Shown one piece after another: positions 40,563 through 48,315 of a stretch of DNA of 64,000 nt. How positions within the stretch are numbered: the stretch's first letter is position 1; the number at the start of each line of letters is the position of its first letter. Below the pieces are notes generated by a model that did no database searches, was not told the origin of the DNA, and worked only from the letters and a program-made list of their open reading frames with translations. The position numbers were made by a program, and so were the translations under genes. Source of the stretch: Pseudaminobacter sp047739745 (GTDB lineage: Bacteria; Pseudomonadota; Alphaproteobacteria; Rhizobiales; Rhizobiaceae); NCBI RefSeq assembly GCF_047739745.1, contig NZ_JBLLVA010000002.1, forward strand, positions 186,001 to 250,000. The letters run 5' to 3'.

Positions 40563-41801
40563 TTAGGTAGATTTTCCTACTTTTCGGCCATTGTTTTTAT
40601 TCACTTTTTCCGCCTTTTCAGAATGGCCGAAACGCTTTTTCGTGGCGCTGAGCACCCTCAGTTCGGTCTCTTTGGCGTAGCCTCGATAGGCCGTGCTTGT
40701 GCGGTGCTTTGAGAGCACCCGGCCTTCACCTTCTGTGAGACCGGCTTCCTCAAGTTCGGTCATGCCGCCGTGCCTGGCGGCGTCCAGTGTGAAGGACGGA
40801 AGTCCGATCTTGTCTGCGATCTCACGCACTCTCTGCGATAAAAGGGTGCCGTCGCCGTAAAGTGTCCCGTCCTGCTTCGCGACGATCGATATGCCGCGCT
40901 GAGGTACCTGCGACAAAATGGCTTCGGCGTCGGAGTAGAGGCGAACGACGTTTCCCTCATCATCGACATACTCGAGCGGATGCATCGCGACTTCGCCGTT
41001 CTTTCGATGCCTGATCACGATTTTATCCGGGTGGGCATCGCCTCGATATCCGGTCCAAGCTGCCCAACCGGCGCCGATGTTCGACGGCCGCAGAAGCCAT
41101 TCAAAGGCGAGAACCGCGGCTGCGGCGAGTTCCGGGGCATCATTGGCGAGGGCGCCGCGCGCGAATCGGTAGGTCGCATCCCGATCAGCGTGCCCCTTGG
41201 TAGCCTTTTCCCGTCGTCTGACCGTGACACCTTCCCATGGGTTCGGTGTGTCTGACCGGAAGAGATCAGGATAATGCGGGCGCATGCGCTTCCACATCGC
41301 CTTGCAGTAGGTCACCACCTTTTCAGATGTCCTGGCTGCGCCTTGGTCGCAGAAAGCGTGATAAACCTTCTCGGCCGTACTGACGCCGATTTGGTTGATC
41401 TTCACGTCTCCGACCCGGAATTCCGAACCACGATCGGATTTGATCTCCAAATCGCACACTCTATCGAAAACCCGACGGTAATCCGGGCGCGAGTACTCAG
41501 AAACCCGCTCGCGGAAGGAATCGTGTTTGAGGTATGCGTCGACCAGCCAGTCGATCGTGCCGTATCGCGTGTGCTTGACGTCGGGTGACGCGTGTCGGCT
41601 CCGCCGCCAGTCGTCGAGGCGGTCGTTCCATATCTTTGCGGCGTCGGCCACCTCGCTTTGAGATAGGTTTATGCCCAGCGGTGCCGATAGGAATGGGCAT
41701 CCGTCCTTCCGGTAAGCAGACGGGCAGGTCCAGTAAAAGGCGATTTTGCCGCTGGCCAGCCGCTTGAAGGATGTGTATCGCGGCAACTCGAATGGCACCA
41801 T
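40563..41801 (-). CDS. int: Tyrosine-type phage integrase
   Basis: 412-residue site-specific recombinase that should catalyse integration at tRNA-Cys. Catalytic landmarks: first arginine in WLLRPSNIGAG, the RH pair in LDAARHGGMTELEEAG, and the terminal H-x-x-T-x-x-x-Y region in LSKHRTSTAYRGYAKE. The C-terminus is lysine and asparagine rich. ATG 41801 overlaps the stop of the excisionase-like gene by one base; the longer frame up to 41870 is unlikely. The gene ends about 50 bases from attL. Confidence 0.94.
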   Translation of the reverse strand: MVPFELPRYTSFKRLASGKIAFYWTCPSAYRKDGCPFLSAPLGINLSQSEVADAAKIWNDRLDDWRRSRHASPDVKHTRYGTIDWLVDAYLKHDSFRERVSEYSRPDYRRVFDRVCDLEIKSDRGSEFRVGDVKINQIGVSTAEKVYHAFCDQGAARTSEKVVTYCKAMWKRMRPHYPDLFRSDTPNPWEGVTVRRREKATKGHADRDATYRFARGALANDAPELAAAAVLAFEWLLRPSNIGAGWAAWTGYRGDAHPDKIVIRHRKNGEVAMHPLEYVDDEGNVVRLYSDAEAILSQVPQRGISIVAKQDGTLYGDGTLLSQRVREIADKIGLPSFTLDAARHGGMTELEEAGLTEGEGRVLSKHRTSTAYRGYAKETELRVLSATKKRFGHSEKAEKVNKNNGRKVGKST

Positions 41802-42040
41802 CACAACGGCTCCGGGTCTCCGCCGCCGTTCTCGATGCCGAGATGTCTGTCGAGGTCCGCTTTCAGCCAAAGCCGCCGTCGTCCCTTGCCGGTGCCCTCG
41901 TCGACGACAGGATAGGGGTATTCTTTCCCCACGAGGCGCAGGAACGCATCTGCGGAACGCTCGCCGACATATCCAGCGGCAATCTCAGGCGGCATCCTGG
42001 CGGGCCAGCAACCCACCGGTATGACGGCCAGCCTAGTCAT
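41801..42040 (-). CDS. Excisionase-like small DNA-binding protein
   Basis: 79 residues. PPEIAAGYVGERSADAFLRLV followed by GRRRLWLKADLDRHLG has the shape of a MerR/AlpA-type winged helix used by phage excisionases and helix-turn-helix factors. It lies directly upstream of int, sharing a TGATG junction, and its ATG 42040 overlaps the stop of the preceding gene. Role as Xis is inferred from position and fold. Confidence 0.68.
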   Translation of the reverse strand: MTRLAVIPVGCWPARMPPEIAAGYVGERSADAFLRLVGKEYPYPVVDEGTGKGRRRLWLKADLDRHLGIENGGGDPEPL

Positions 42041-42227
42041 GCCCGTTATCCCCATTATACACAGGGTCAAGTTCCACGTCGTGGGCTGGCGCGTCGGTGA
42101 GGAATGCAGCGCATCGGCGAACGCACGGCGTCTCAGCATCCCAACGATCGGGGAGGCCTTGCTCGTCGTGATATTCGTTCCAGACGAGTTCGCGCGGCGG
42201 GCGCGCCGCCTCCAGCACTTGCTTCAT
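42033..42227 (-). CDS. Hypothetical phage protein, 64 residues
   Basis: Small acidic protein (VLEAARPPRELVWNEYHDEQG, then the CVRRCAAFL cysteines). It overlaps the HNH gene stop by 4 bases and the excisionase-like start by 8, so it belongs to the leftward operon. No family recognised. Confidence 0.6.
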   Translation of the reverse strand: MKQVLEAARPPRELVWNEYHDEQGLPDRWDAETPCVRRCAAFLTDAPAHDVELDPVYNGDNGHD

Positions 42228-42619
42228 AGCGTTTCCTCACGTTCGGTCTGGCGTGTCGGCGAAAAGCCGCGTGAACGGATTGGCGCCTTTGACTTCGGCC
42301 ATGTGCCGTTGTGTTTGCGCCGGATACGGTCAGCCTTGGCGCGGCCAGTGGCCTCGGCGTTCGTCTTTTCTCGGTGAGGTTCGACAAGGGCAGGGCGCAG
42401 GTTGCTTTCTCGATGCTCGCCGCCCATGGACAGCGGCACGACGTGCTCAAGCTCCCACCGGTCGCGCGGGACGACGATTTTCCGTCCGCTGATGTGGCAG
42501 ATGCCTTTGGCGCGGAAGAACACGCGGTCACGGACCTTGTCTGGCACTTTGGCGTCTGGACTGGAGCCGACCCATTCCTCAATCGAGCGGCCGCCGAAGG
42601 GGTCCGAGATCAAAGGCAT
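42224..42619 (-). CDS. HNH endonuclease
   Basis: 131 residues. The HNH fold is read from CHISGRKIVVPRDRWELEHVVPLSMGGEHRESNLRPALVEPHREKTN, with metal-binding histidines in LEHVVPL and near the C-terminal asparagine. ATG 42619 has a strong GGAGG site; upstream codons overlap the divergent proline-rich gene. It may cut DNA during recombination or attack competitors; no packaging genes are near, so the usual HNH-terminase pairing is not seen here. Confidence 0.83.
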   Translation of the reverse strand: MPLISDPFGGRSIEEWVGSSPDAKVPDKVRDRVFFRAKGICHISGRKIVVPRDRWELEHVVPLSMGGEHRESNLRPALVEPHREKTNAEATGRAKADRIRRKHNGTWPKSKAPIRSRGFSPTRQTEREETL

Positions 42620-42682
42620 TGAACCACCTCCGACGGAACCGATCCGTTCCGCTTCCGGTTTGTCCTGAAAGGAGATGCAGCG

Positions 42683-42955
42683 ATGCAGGACCACGACCCG
42701 AGCAAGCCAAATCCGGACGACATGCCAAATCCGCCGCCACCGGTGCCAGGCCGCGAGCCGAAGCCAATCGACGAGCCCGACCCGGACCGGTTGCCGGACG
42801 AGGAACCCAACCCGAACCCGGACGAGACGCGGAACCCGCCGATGCACGCGCCGATCAATGCACCTAAGCCGGTCCCAACAGACCCGCTACCGCCAGTGCC
42901 TCCGGGGCCAATGCCTGATCCCGACCCAGACCCAGCGCCTATTCCGACGAGGTGA
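42683..42955 (+). CDS. Proline-rich acidic protein with P-x-P repeats
   Basis: 90 residues of P, D, N and E with almost no hydrophobic residues (PNPDDMPNPPPPVPGREP, PDPDRLPDEEPNPNPDE, PMPDPDPDPAPIPTR). It has a good ribosome site (AAAGGAG) and is the only plus-strand gene inside the leftward recombination operon. A short inverted repeat, CGGAAC-N6-GTTCCG, lies at 42,634-42,651 in its upstream region. Likely disordered; function unknown. Confidence 0.62.
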   Translation: MQDHDPSKPNPDDMPNPPPPVPGREPKPIDEPDPDRLPDEEPNPNPDETRNPPMHAPINAPKPVPTDPLPPVPPGPMPDPDPDPAPIPTR

Positions 42956-42968
42956 GGGCGGTCGACCA

Positions 42969-44111
42969 TCAGTCCAGCCCCGTCTCATCGACGCCGATCA
43001 CCCCAGCCAGATAGGTGCGCGCCTGCAATTTGGTCCGTTTCGGATTGTCACCGCAGCAGAACTCGAGTGAGGTTCGGATAGTCTCGGCCTTGCGCTTTAC
43101 CGTCTCCGACGCATCGGCAAGATCGGCATCGAATATCTTGAAGGCCTGATTGAAGTCCTCGACCGACGGGCCGACGCAATCCTGCATAGTGCGGAAAATG
43201 CGCAGCAAGAGGACCTGCTCATCCGATAGGTCGGGCGAGACAGAGCTTGCCGCAGGACCATCCTCGGCTTCTATCTGCCCTGCCTCGCCCTCATCGCCCG
43301 TAGGGGCGGAACTGTCGGCAGCGGGATCGCCTACGCTAGACTGAGTGACGTTCTCGCTGCCGTCGTCGGTTTGGGAATTGTCTTCTGTATGGTCGTTGGC
43401 AGGCTCGCCAGTGAGAACGGCTGTCTCGCGGGTCACAAAGGATTGGTCGAAGCCTTCGCGGTGCTGGGAGCCGTCGTGCTGCTCAATCTTGGCAAGCCTC
43501 AACCGCTCCTGGAGTGACGGCGTCACGTCGCGCGCGTTCTCGGAATTGCGGAACTGCTCGACCTCATCCCGGTCATAGACGCCAAGGATGACCTCCGGCG
43601 TGTACCGGCGCCCCCAGGCTCGTGCCGTATAATAGCAGTGCTGCTGATCGGGATCGGACTTCCACAGCGGGGAGTTTTTCGGCGTGATGTCCTTGAACTT
43701 CGGGGAGCGGACTTCAAGCTCCTCACCATCGAGCTTGCCGTATGCAATACAGACGCGCTCCCCGCCTTCACCTTCGAACCGAAACTTGAGCCGCCCTTCA
43801 ATCCCTGACCGGGTATTGATCACAGCCATGATCAGTTGCGCCTCATAGGCTATCTGACCGTTGACCGAATAGGACTTCGACGCCACGGCGAAAGGCGACA
43901 TGCGCCACTCTAACGCTTGCAGCGCGACGGCCATGCAGGCGCCGGCATTGCCGCGCAGGTGCTTTGGCAAAGCAATGTCGGCCTTGCACATGACCTCTGC
44001 GAAACGAACGACCTCGCCAAGGTTCTGGGGCGCGATGCTGGAGCCGCCGGCACCGGTCGCAATGCCGATCGTGTTGATGGACGTCTCGGGACGGGTTGCG
44101 ATCTGGTTCAT
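42969..44111 (-). CDS. RecT family single-strand annealing protein
   Basis: 380 residues of the phage RecT family: NLGEVVRFAEVMCKADIALPKHLRGNAGACMAVALQALEWRMSPFAVASKSY, then GQIAYEAQLIMAVINTR and CYYTARAWGRRYTPEVILGVYDRDEVEQF. It anneals complementary DNA strands made by the partner exonuclease. The acidic, repeat-poor linker (residues about 215-290) is probably disordered. The RecE-like nuclease lies just upstream in the same operon. Confidence 0.92.
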   Translation of the reverse strand: MNQIATRPETSINTIGIATGAGGSSIAPQNLGEVVRFAEVMCKADIALPKHLRGNAGACMAVALQALEWRMSPFAVASKSYSVNGQIAYEAQLIMAVINTRSGIEGRLKFRFEGEGGERVCIAYGKLDGEELEVRSPKFKDITPKNSPLWKSDPDQQHCYYTARAWGRRYTPEVILGVYDRDEVEQFRNSENARDVTPSLQERLRLAKIEQHDGSQHREGFDQSFVTRETAVLTGEPANDHTEDNSQTDDGSENVTQSSVGDPAADSSAPTGDEGEAGQIEAEDGPAASSVSPDLSDEQVLLLRIFRTMQDCVGPSVEDFNQAFKIFDADLADASETVKRKAETIRTSLEFCCGDNPKRTKLQARTYLAGVIGVDETGLD

Positions 44112-44350
44112 TTTGATTTGCCCTTCTCGGCTTTGCTCATCGCTCGTTTTAGCGCGATGTTCAGTTCTCGGATGGCTTCAACGCCCATCGGGCGGCGGTC
44201 ATGATCGTCGGCGCCGAGCGCGGCATTGAAGCCAGCGCACCAGCAGAGAAGATCGGAGATGCGGAAGGACAGCTCTTCGGCCTGTGCCATGCCTATTTCG
44301 ACCGAAACGACAGGCTCATCGACCTCGCGGAAATCAGGATCGATGATCAT
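44108..44350 (-). CDS. Hypothetical protein between RecE-like and RecT genes
   Basis: 80 residues, overlapping both neighbours by 4 bases (ATGA). Acidic N-terminus and lysine-rich end (LNIALKRAMSKAEKGKSK). Probably an accessory of the recombination pair by position; no family recognised. Confidence 0.68.
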   Translation of the reverse strand: MIIDPDFREVDEPVVSVEIGMAQAEELSFRISDLLCWCAGFNAALGADDHDRRPMGVEAIRELNIALKRAMSKAEKGKSK

Positions 44351-45348
44351 GCCGCCTCGCGATCTTGCTGGTCGAGGAAGAAATCAAGCCGCTCGGCGGC
44401 CCAAGGCTTCATCTGGATTGCGCGCTCACCGCCTTCGAAAGGACGGGCTCCGGGCCATTCGTTCTTGTCGAGGCACTGGCGGATCGTGTTCAGACACCAG
44501 CGGATTGCCCGTTCGCCGCGGTCGATCGCAAAGCTCGACATTTCGACGTGCGCGGTGTCGGGCACATCGTCGTTGAGGACATAGACCAGCACGAAGGTTT
44601 CGAACGGGATGCCGAGCTCGCGGCAGACCATGCGGATCATGGCGGCCTGCAGGTAATAGCCGGCGTCAAAAATCTGCCGCTCAAGGAAGTCTTCATCGAA
44701 CTTGCCCGCGGTCTTCAGATCAGCGAACACGCCGTCGGCGTTGGGCATGGCGTCGGGACGAACCTTGAGCCAGATCCCGGTTTCCCGATCCTTCCAGCAG
44801 ATCGTGCGCTCGACACGTCCGTTGAGGACGCCAAGCTTGACCATTTCATTGGTGCTGGCGTCGGCATGGATGCGCCGGATGCGCTCCATCTGGTCAGGCG
44901 TGACAACGGTCTTTCCGGCCTTGCGCACGGCATCGCGCCATTCCTGCGCGGCCTTGGTCCGGTAGTCGGGATACTCTTTCGGCCGAAGGGCAAAACCATC
45001 CTCGAAAACTTCGTCGCCAAGCAGGAGGCAGTGAGCGGCCTTGCCAAAATCCAGCGCCTCGGAAGGCTCCTGCTCGATATGGTTCGGGTTCCATGCCCAT
45101 CGGCCCCAGAACGCCTTGGGTGAGCCGCCGTGAGCCGGCAGCATCCATTTCAGGATGGACTTGGAGACGGACGGCGCGTCGAACAGATCTGGCTTGCGGT
45201 GATAGGCCTCGAGACTGATGCCGGAATAGACACCGCGCGTGGTGATCGGATTGCCGTCCCACTGCCGCTCGATGTTGCTCATCATGCGGCCGATCGGTGC
45301 AGATACGTGCTCGGCTCGATCCTGGTCGATATCAACGTGCCGGTTCAT
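44347..45348 (-). CDS. RecE-like exonuclease (PD-(D/E)XK fold)
   Basis: 333 residues. The nuclease core is LDFGKAAHCLLLG, then WLKVRPDAM and VFADLKTAGKFDEDFLERQIFDAGYYLQAAMIR, giving the D...D-x-K metal site of RecE/YqaJ-like exonucleases. It should chew one strand of phage DNA ends for RecT to anneal. The C-terminus overlaps the next gene by 4 bases. Confidence 0.88.
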   Translation of the reverse strand: MNRHVDIDQDRAEHVSAPIGRMMSNIERQWDGNPITTRGVYSGISLEAYHRKPDLFDAPSVSKSILKWMLPAHGGSPKAFWGRWAWNPNHIEQEPSEALDFGKAAHCLLLGDEVFEDGFALRPKEYPDYRTKAAQEWRDAVRKAGKTVVTPDQMERIRRIHADASTNEMVKLGVLNGRVERTICWKDRETGIWLKVRPDAMPNADGVFADLKTAGKFDEDFLERQIFDAGYYLQAAMIRMVCRELGIPFETFVLVYVLNDDVPDTAHVEMSSFAIDRGERAIRWCLNTIRQCLDKNEWPGARPFEGGERAIQMKPWAAERLDFFLDQQDREAA

Positions 45349-45530
45349 GCTGCTTCTCCCATCTGAAAAGCTTCGAAGACGCGGAGGCAGGCTTTCGCCT
45401 CTGCATAGAATTGATCTCGGATTTGCTGTGGCATCCGCTCGAACCGGCGTCGGGCGCGGTCAGGATCGCGTTCCCGGCTGAACTCGCGGTAGATTGCGAA
45501 GGCCGCTTCCTGGATCAGGTCGCCGTTCAT
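45345..45530 (-). CDS. Hypothetical phage protein, 61 residues
   Basis: Helical, arginine-rich small protein (GDLIQEAAFAIYREFSRERD, MPQQIRDQFYAEAKACLRVFEAF). ATG 45530 overlaps the stop of the membrane microprotein upstream, and its own stop overlaps the RecE-like start by 4 bases. No family recognised. Confidence 0.65.
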   Translation of the reverse strand: MNGDLIQEAAFAIYREFSRERDPDRARRRFERMPQQIRDQFYAEAKACLRVFEAFQMGEAA

Positions 45531-45664
45531 TGCGCAAAGACCCCAATCCAAAGCGCGGCGCCGATGAGGAAGCTCATCACGGACAGGCCAGCGATGACGT
45601 CGGTGAGGGTGCCGGCGAACGTCGCAGGCTCGTCAGGTGAAGGTGTGCGGAGGAGGCGGGACAT
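45527..45664 (-). CDS. 45-residue membrane microprotein
   Basis: One hydrophobic segment (GTLTDVIAGLSVMSFLIGAA followed by LWIGVF) after a short arginine-containing head. Both ends overlap neighbouring genes (TGATG upstream, ATGA downstream), which supports a real gene despite its size. Role unknown. Confidence 0.6.
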   Translation of the reverse strand: MSRLLRTPSPDEPATFAGTLTDVIAGLSVMSFLIGAALWIGVFAQ

Positions 45665-45813
45665 CAGGCGGCCTCCGCGACTGTCACAAGGTTTCGCTGT
45701 CGGCGGCGCTGGAACTCGCGGGCGTAGGTTTCAGCCTCACTACGGTCGGCCGATTTGAACCAGACGTAGTAGGAGCCATCGTTGGCTTCTGCGAAGAAAC
45801 GAACCTCCCACAT
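45664..45813 (-). CDS. 49-residue hypothetical phage protein
   Basis: MWEVRFFAEANDGSYYVWFK followed by an arginine-rich helix (YAREFQRRRQRN) and the tail VAEAA. Both start and stop overlap neighbours by TGATG junctions. No named family recognised; the aromatic beta-hairpin plus basic helix could bind nucleic acid. Confidence 0.62.
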   Translation of the reverse strand: MWEVRFFAEANDGSYYVWFKSADRSEAETYAREFQRRRQRNLVTVAEAA

Positions 45814-46058
45814 CACAGCACCCGCGAATTGTGCCAACGGCGCAGACTGTCGGGAGAAGGAATGCCGCAGGCGTCGTCGCTGTCGTCGCCCTCATCGGGC
45901 AGGAACTCGTCGGTCACATCCCTGCAGAGCTCGTCCACATCGATGCGCAGGACCTGGAACGGTGCGTCGCCAAGCTCCACGACCATGTCGCGGACTTCCG
46001 CCTCGGTGCGGCAGACGATCGGGTCGATGTGATTTTCGACGTCAAAGATTAGGTGCAT
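45813..46058 (-). CDS. First gene of the leftward operon, acidic hypothetical protein
   Basis: 81 residues starting at ATG 46058, which has a GGAGG site 8 bases upstream. The protein is acidic (MHLIFDVENHIDPIVCRTEA, DVDELCRDVTDEFLPDEGDD). It is the first gene after the oL operators, the position of N in lambda, but nothing in the sequence suggests an antiterminator. Confidence 0.68.
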   Translation of the reverse strand: MHLIFDVENHIDPIVCRTEAEVRDMVVELGDAPFQVLRIDVDELCRDVTDEFLPDEGDDSDDACGIPSPDSLRRWHNSRVL

Positions 46059-46146
46059 CGCGGTTACCTCCATCATCTCCGATCCGGCCTCTGCCGGTTG
46101 CGGTAGCCAGATCGGCGCGGGGCGCTTCTTCGTGGCTGATGGAGTT

Positions 46147-46218
46147 GTCGTACAACATGTACGATTGCTATGCAAGTACGTTTTGTACGATTTTTGTTGC
46201 GCCGTAAAATTTGTACGA
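46147..46218 (-). promoter_or_regulatory. oL: three repressor operators and putative leftward promoter
   Basis: Three 17-bp sites at 46148-46164 (TCGTACAACATGTACGA, perfect 6-bp arms), 46174-46190 (AAGTACGTTTTGTACGA) and 46202-46218 (CCGTAAAATTTGTACGA). A minus-strand promoter candidate, TTGCAT (46170-46175), 17 bases, TACGAC (46147-46152), overlaps sites 1 and 2, so bound repressor would block it. The same consensus recurs at oR. Confidence 0.8.
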
Positions 46219-46662
46219 CTATGACTAGCCGCGTCGGGCATGTTCTGAGTTCGCCCGGCGCCATGGATTGCCTACCCCGGAAGGGATGGCCTCACGGCAG
46301 AATCGGTTGCTCGGTTTCTGGATCTGCAGGTGCAGTAGGATGAGCGGCGGTCGCTCCATGGCAGTGTTGAAGACCGGGGGCTCAATTGGCGTCCACTGCC
46401 AGAAGTGTGGGAAGGGCGCGCAACAACAACGGGAGATCGGCCCCGGCGCGTGAGGCTCACCAGCCAATAGAAACCGACCATGATCCGCAGGTGGTACGGG
46501 CCGTCATATGGCCGGGCGGGGATGCATACGGGAACCTCGAATACTCGGCTCATTGCTTGAGCACCCGCATGGAGAACCCTTGGGTCGGCTTAGTTGCCCG
46601 GTCCCCAAGGGATTTCTGCGCCGTTTCCTGAAGCCTGGCTATTGCTTGACCGGAGATCAGCC
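46219..46662. other. Stretch upstream of oL without a clear gene
   Basis: About 440 bases. Open frames exist on both strands: a minus frame from 46553 starting MSRVFEVPVCIPARP, and a short plus frame with a CQKC pair near 46400. None has a convincing ribosome site or family match. May hold a promoter for the plus gene that follows. Confidence 0.4.
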
Positions 46663-47244
46663 TTGAAACCTAAGAGAAATCGGAAAAGTCGGGCGACCGA
46701 TAATCGTAGAGCTCCTACCTCTCAGAAAGAAGCTCTACGCGAGGATAAGCAACCGTGGCGTGTGCGAACTGTCACGATCCATCAATTTCCGAGATGCTTC
46801 GCTTACCTCAAGGCGATGCGCGTGAAGTTCGATGATCCGGCCATGCACGATTATTGGTATGCGGTTATTTTGTCCGACGCGTTCTCCGATGCAAAACTGG
46901 CGGCGATCGGCACCGTCGATTTCGAATTTATGACCGGTAGGCGGCTTCTGGAGGCGTTCGAGGCGATCCTGGCGGTGAAGCCGAAACGCGGTCGCGCGCG
47001 CAAGCTCAAGCCGACGATCGAGGTCGACAAGATCAAAGGCGCGGCAAGCGAAGCCGAGATCATTTCCGCCATGACGCCAAAGGGCGGATGGAAGGCCGCG
47101 ACGTTGGCAGGATGGGGGATCGGCTGGCCGCCGCCGCAGGGTTGGCGCCGGAAGCTGGTCGAGAACTTCGAGGCGATGGCGGCCTCGTGGCTACCGCAGG
47201 ATCAGCGCCAGAACGGCTGCACCGGCTGCGATGATCGTGAATGA
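46663..47244 (+). CDS. Hypothetical protein of the immunity region
   Basis: About 193 residues with a basic start (LKPKRNRKSRATDNRR) and a folded-looking middle (AYLKAMRVKFDDPAMHDYWYAVILSDAFSDAKLAAI). TTG 46663 is proposed because GGAGA precedes it at good spacing; a more upstream start is possible. It is the main plus-strand gene between oL and the repressor. No family recognised. Confidence 0.55.
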   Translation: MKPKRNRKSRATDNRRAPTSQKEALREDKQPWRVRTVTIHQFPRCFAYLKAMRVKFDDPAMHDYWYAVILSDAFSDAKLAAIGTVDFEFMTGRRLLEAFEAILAVKPKRGRARKLKPTIEVDKIKGAASEAEIISAMTPKGGWKAATLAGWGIGWPPPQGWRRKLVENFEAMAASWLPQDQRQNGCTGCDDRE

Positions 47245-47481
47245 CAGGCCATAGACCGTGAATATGGCCTTGTAGACCTTGTCAATATCGGGCTTGGCGT
47301 CGAGCTTCGTATCGATGCGTGCGAGCTGGCGCTGGATCGTTTCCAGCGTCTTCCGAGTGTCTTCGGCAATGCCTTCAAGCTTTGCTACGCGTGCTTCCAT
47401 ACTCCCATATGTACCGCCGCCATCGCCGGATTTCAATTCACCGCCTGGATTGTCGTTACTGACTATGAGACGAACAGCCAT
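47191..47481 (-). CDS. Coiled-coil plus single transmembrane protein (XhlA-like layout)
   Basis: 96 residues: a coiled-coil segment (SMEARVAKLEGIAEDTRKTLETIQRQLARIDTKL) followed by a C-terminal membrane helix (FTVYGLSFTIIAAGAAVLALILR). The layout resembles XhlA-type phage membrane proteins. Located in the lysogeny region rather than with lysis genes, so superinfection exclusion is a possible role. The start overlaps the preceding stop (TAATG). Confidence 0.68.
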   Translation of the reverse strand: MAVRLIVSNDNPGGELKSGDGGGTYGSMEARVAKLEGIAEDTRKTLETIQRQLARIDTKLDAKPDIDKVYKAIFTVYGLSFTIIAAGAAVLALILR

Positions 47482-47786
47482 TACTTCGCCCTCCCGGTCA
47501 GGATCGAAACGTTATGCTGGCGAATGAAGCCGCAATTCCCACAACTGACCGAAATGGTTGGGATAGAAGGCGCCGGACCAAAGTAGGATCGGGGGTCCTT
47601 CATTACAAAAGTTGGCGAAGCAATACCGAGGAGGACATCTGGTGGACTGGATTCGGTGCGCCAGTCGTTTGTTCCGCAGAACGGGCAGGCTGGTTGCGTT
47701 ACTTTCTCCTCCAGGCGCTTCTGAGCTTCTGGAATATTCAGGTCGCTTACGAATTTCGCGTAATCGCTATCGTCTTTCTCTGCCAT
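47481..47786 (-). CDS. Zinc-ribbon-like small protein
   Basis: About 101 residues with two CxxC pairs (PACPFCGTNDW and VSCGNCGFIRQHNV) spaced as in zinc ribbons, and an acidic N-terminus (MAEKDDSDYAKFVSDLNIPEA). Coupled to the coiled-coil membrane gene downstream. Function unknown. Confidence 0.68.
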   Translation of the reverse strand: MAEKDDSDYAKFVSDLNIPEAQKRLEEKVTQPACPFCGTNDWRTESSPPDVLLGIASPTFVMKDPRSYFGPAPSIPTISVSCGNCGFIRQHNVSILTGRAK

Positions 47787-47828
47787 CCCCAAGCCTTCCC
47801 CCTAAACCGCTTCCCCTTCAGCCCCTAC

Positions 47829-48062
47829 CTACCGCAACTGCGCCTCTATGATCTCACGCGCGGCATCAAACACCGGTTGCATCTCCGGTTCATCGCTTTC
47901 GTGAGATTGGAGCAGAAAGAGCGCCTGTTCGTAGACCTCGCGAACCTCTTCGTCAGACAGAACACCCTTTGCGCCAAGCATCCCGATTAACGCTGCCAGG
48001 ATCGCTGCCGATGAAAGGTCGCTGGCGGCTATGGCGTCTATACGCGGGTCTCGCTCGGTCAT
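47829..48062 (-). CDS. Hypothetical helical protein
   Basis: 77 residues, acidic and helical (SSAAILAALIGMLGAKGVLSDEEVREVYEQALFLLQ). Begins 2 bases after the stop of the ribbon-helix-helix-like gene upstream. No named family recognised. Confidence 0.62.
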   Translation of the reverse strand: MTERDPRIDAIAASDLSSAAILAALIGMLGAKGVLSDEEVREVYEQALFLLQSHESDEPEMQPVFDAAREIIEAQLR

Positions 48063-48064
48063 GT

Positions 48065-48250
48065 CTATGCGCTCCCTACCGTCTCGGTTTCCTCGTCGAA
48101 CTCATGCGCGAGTTCGAGATAACCGTTCTCGATCAACCATTCGCGCAGCACGGTCGAGGCCGCTCGCTCAAGCGACAAGCCATGCTCAGCCGCCAGCCGG
48201 CGCAATGCGATGCGCTCGGGCGTTTCCAGCTGGATATGGATTGACTTCAC
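48065..48250 (-). CDS. Putative ribbon-helix-helix DNA-binding protein
   Basis: 61 residues: a beta strand (KSIHIQLETPERIA) followed by two helices (LRRLAAEHGLSLERAASTVLREWLIENGY) in the order strand-helix-helix of CopG/Arc-type repressors. It could regulate the small lysogeny-region operon. The family call is by pattern only. Confidence 0.55.
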   Translation of the reverse strand: MKSIHIQLETPERIALRRLAAEHGLSLERAASTVLREWLIENGYLELAHEFDEETETVGSA

Positions 48251-48315
48251 GATATGCCCCCAGCCCTCCCACGGCCACCATTGCGCGCGGGAAGCGAGGC
48301 TGCAAGCAGGAATTG

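Noticed and set aside
47191..47792. Coiled-coil membrane protein and zinc-ribbon protein considered as a toxin-antitoxin pair
   Set aside because: No toxin fold or antitoxin DNA-binding domain is visible in either; position in the lysogeny region alone does not support it.
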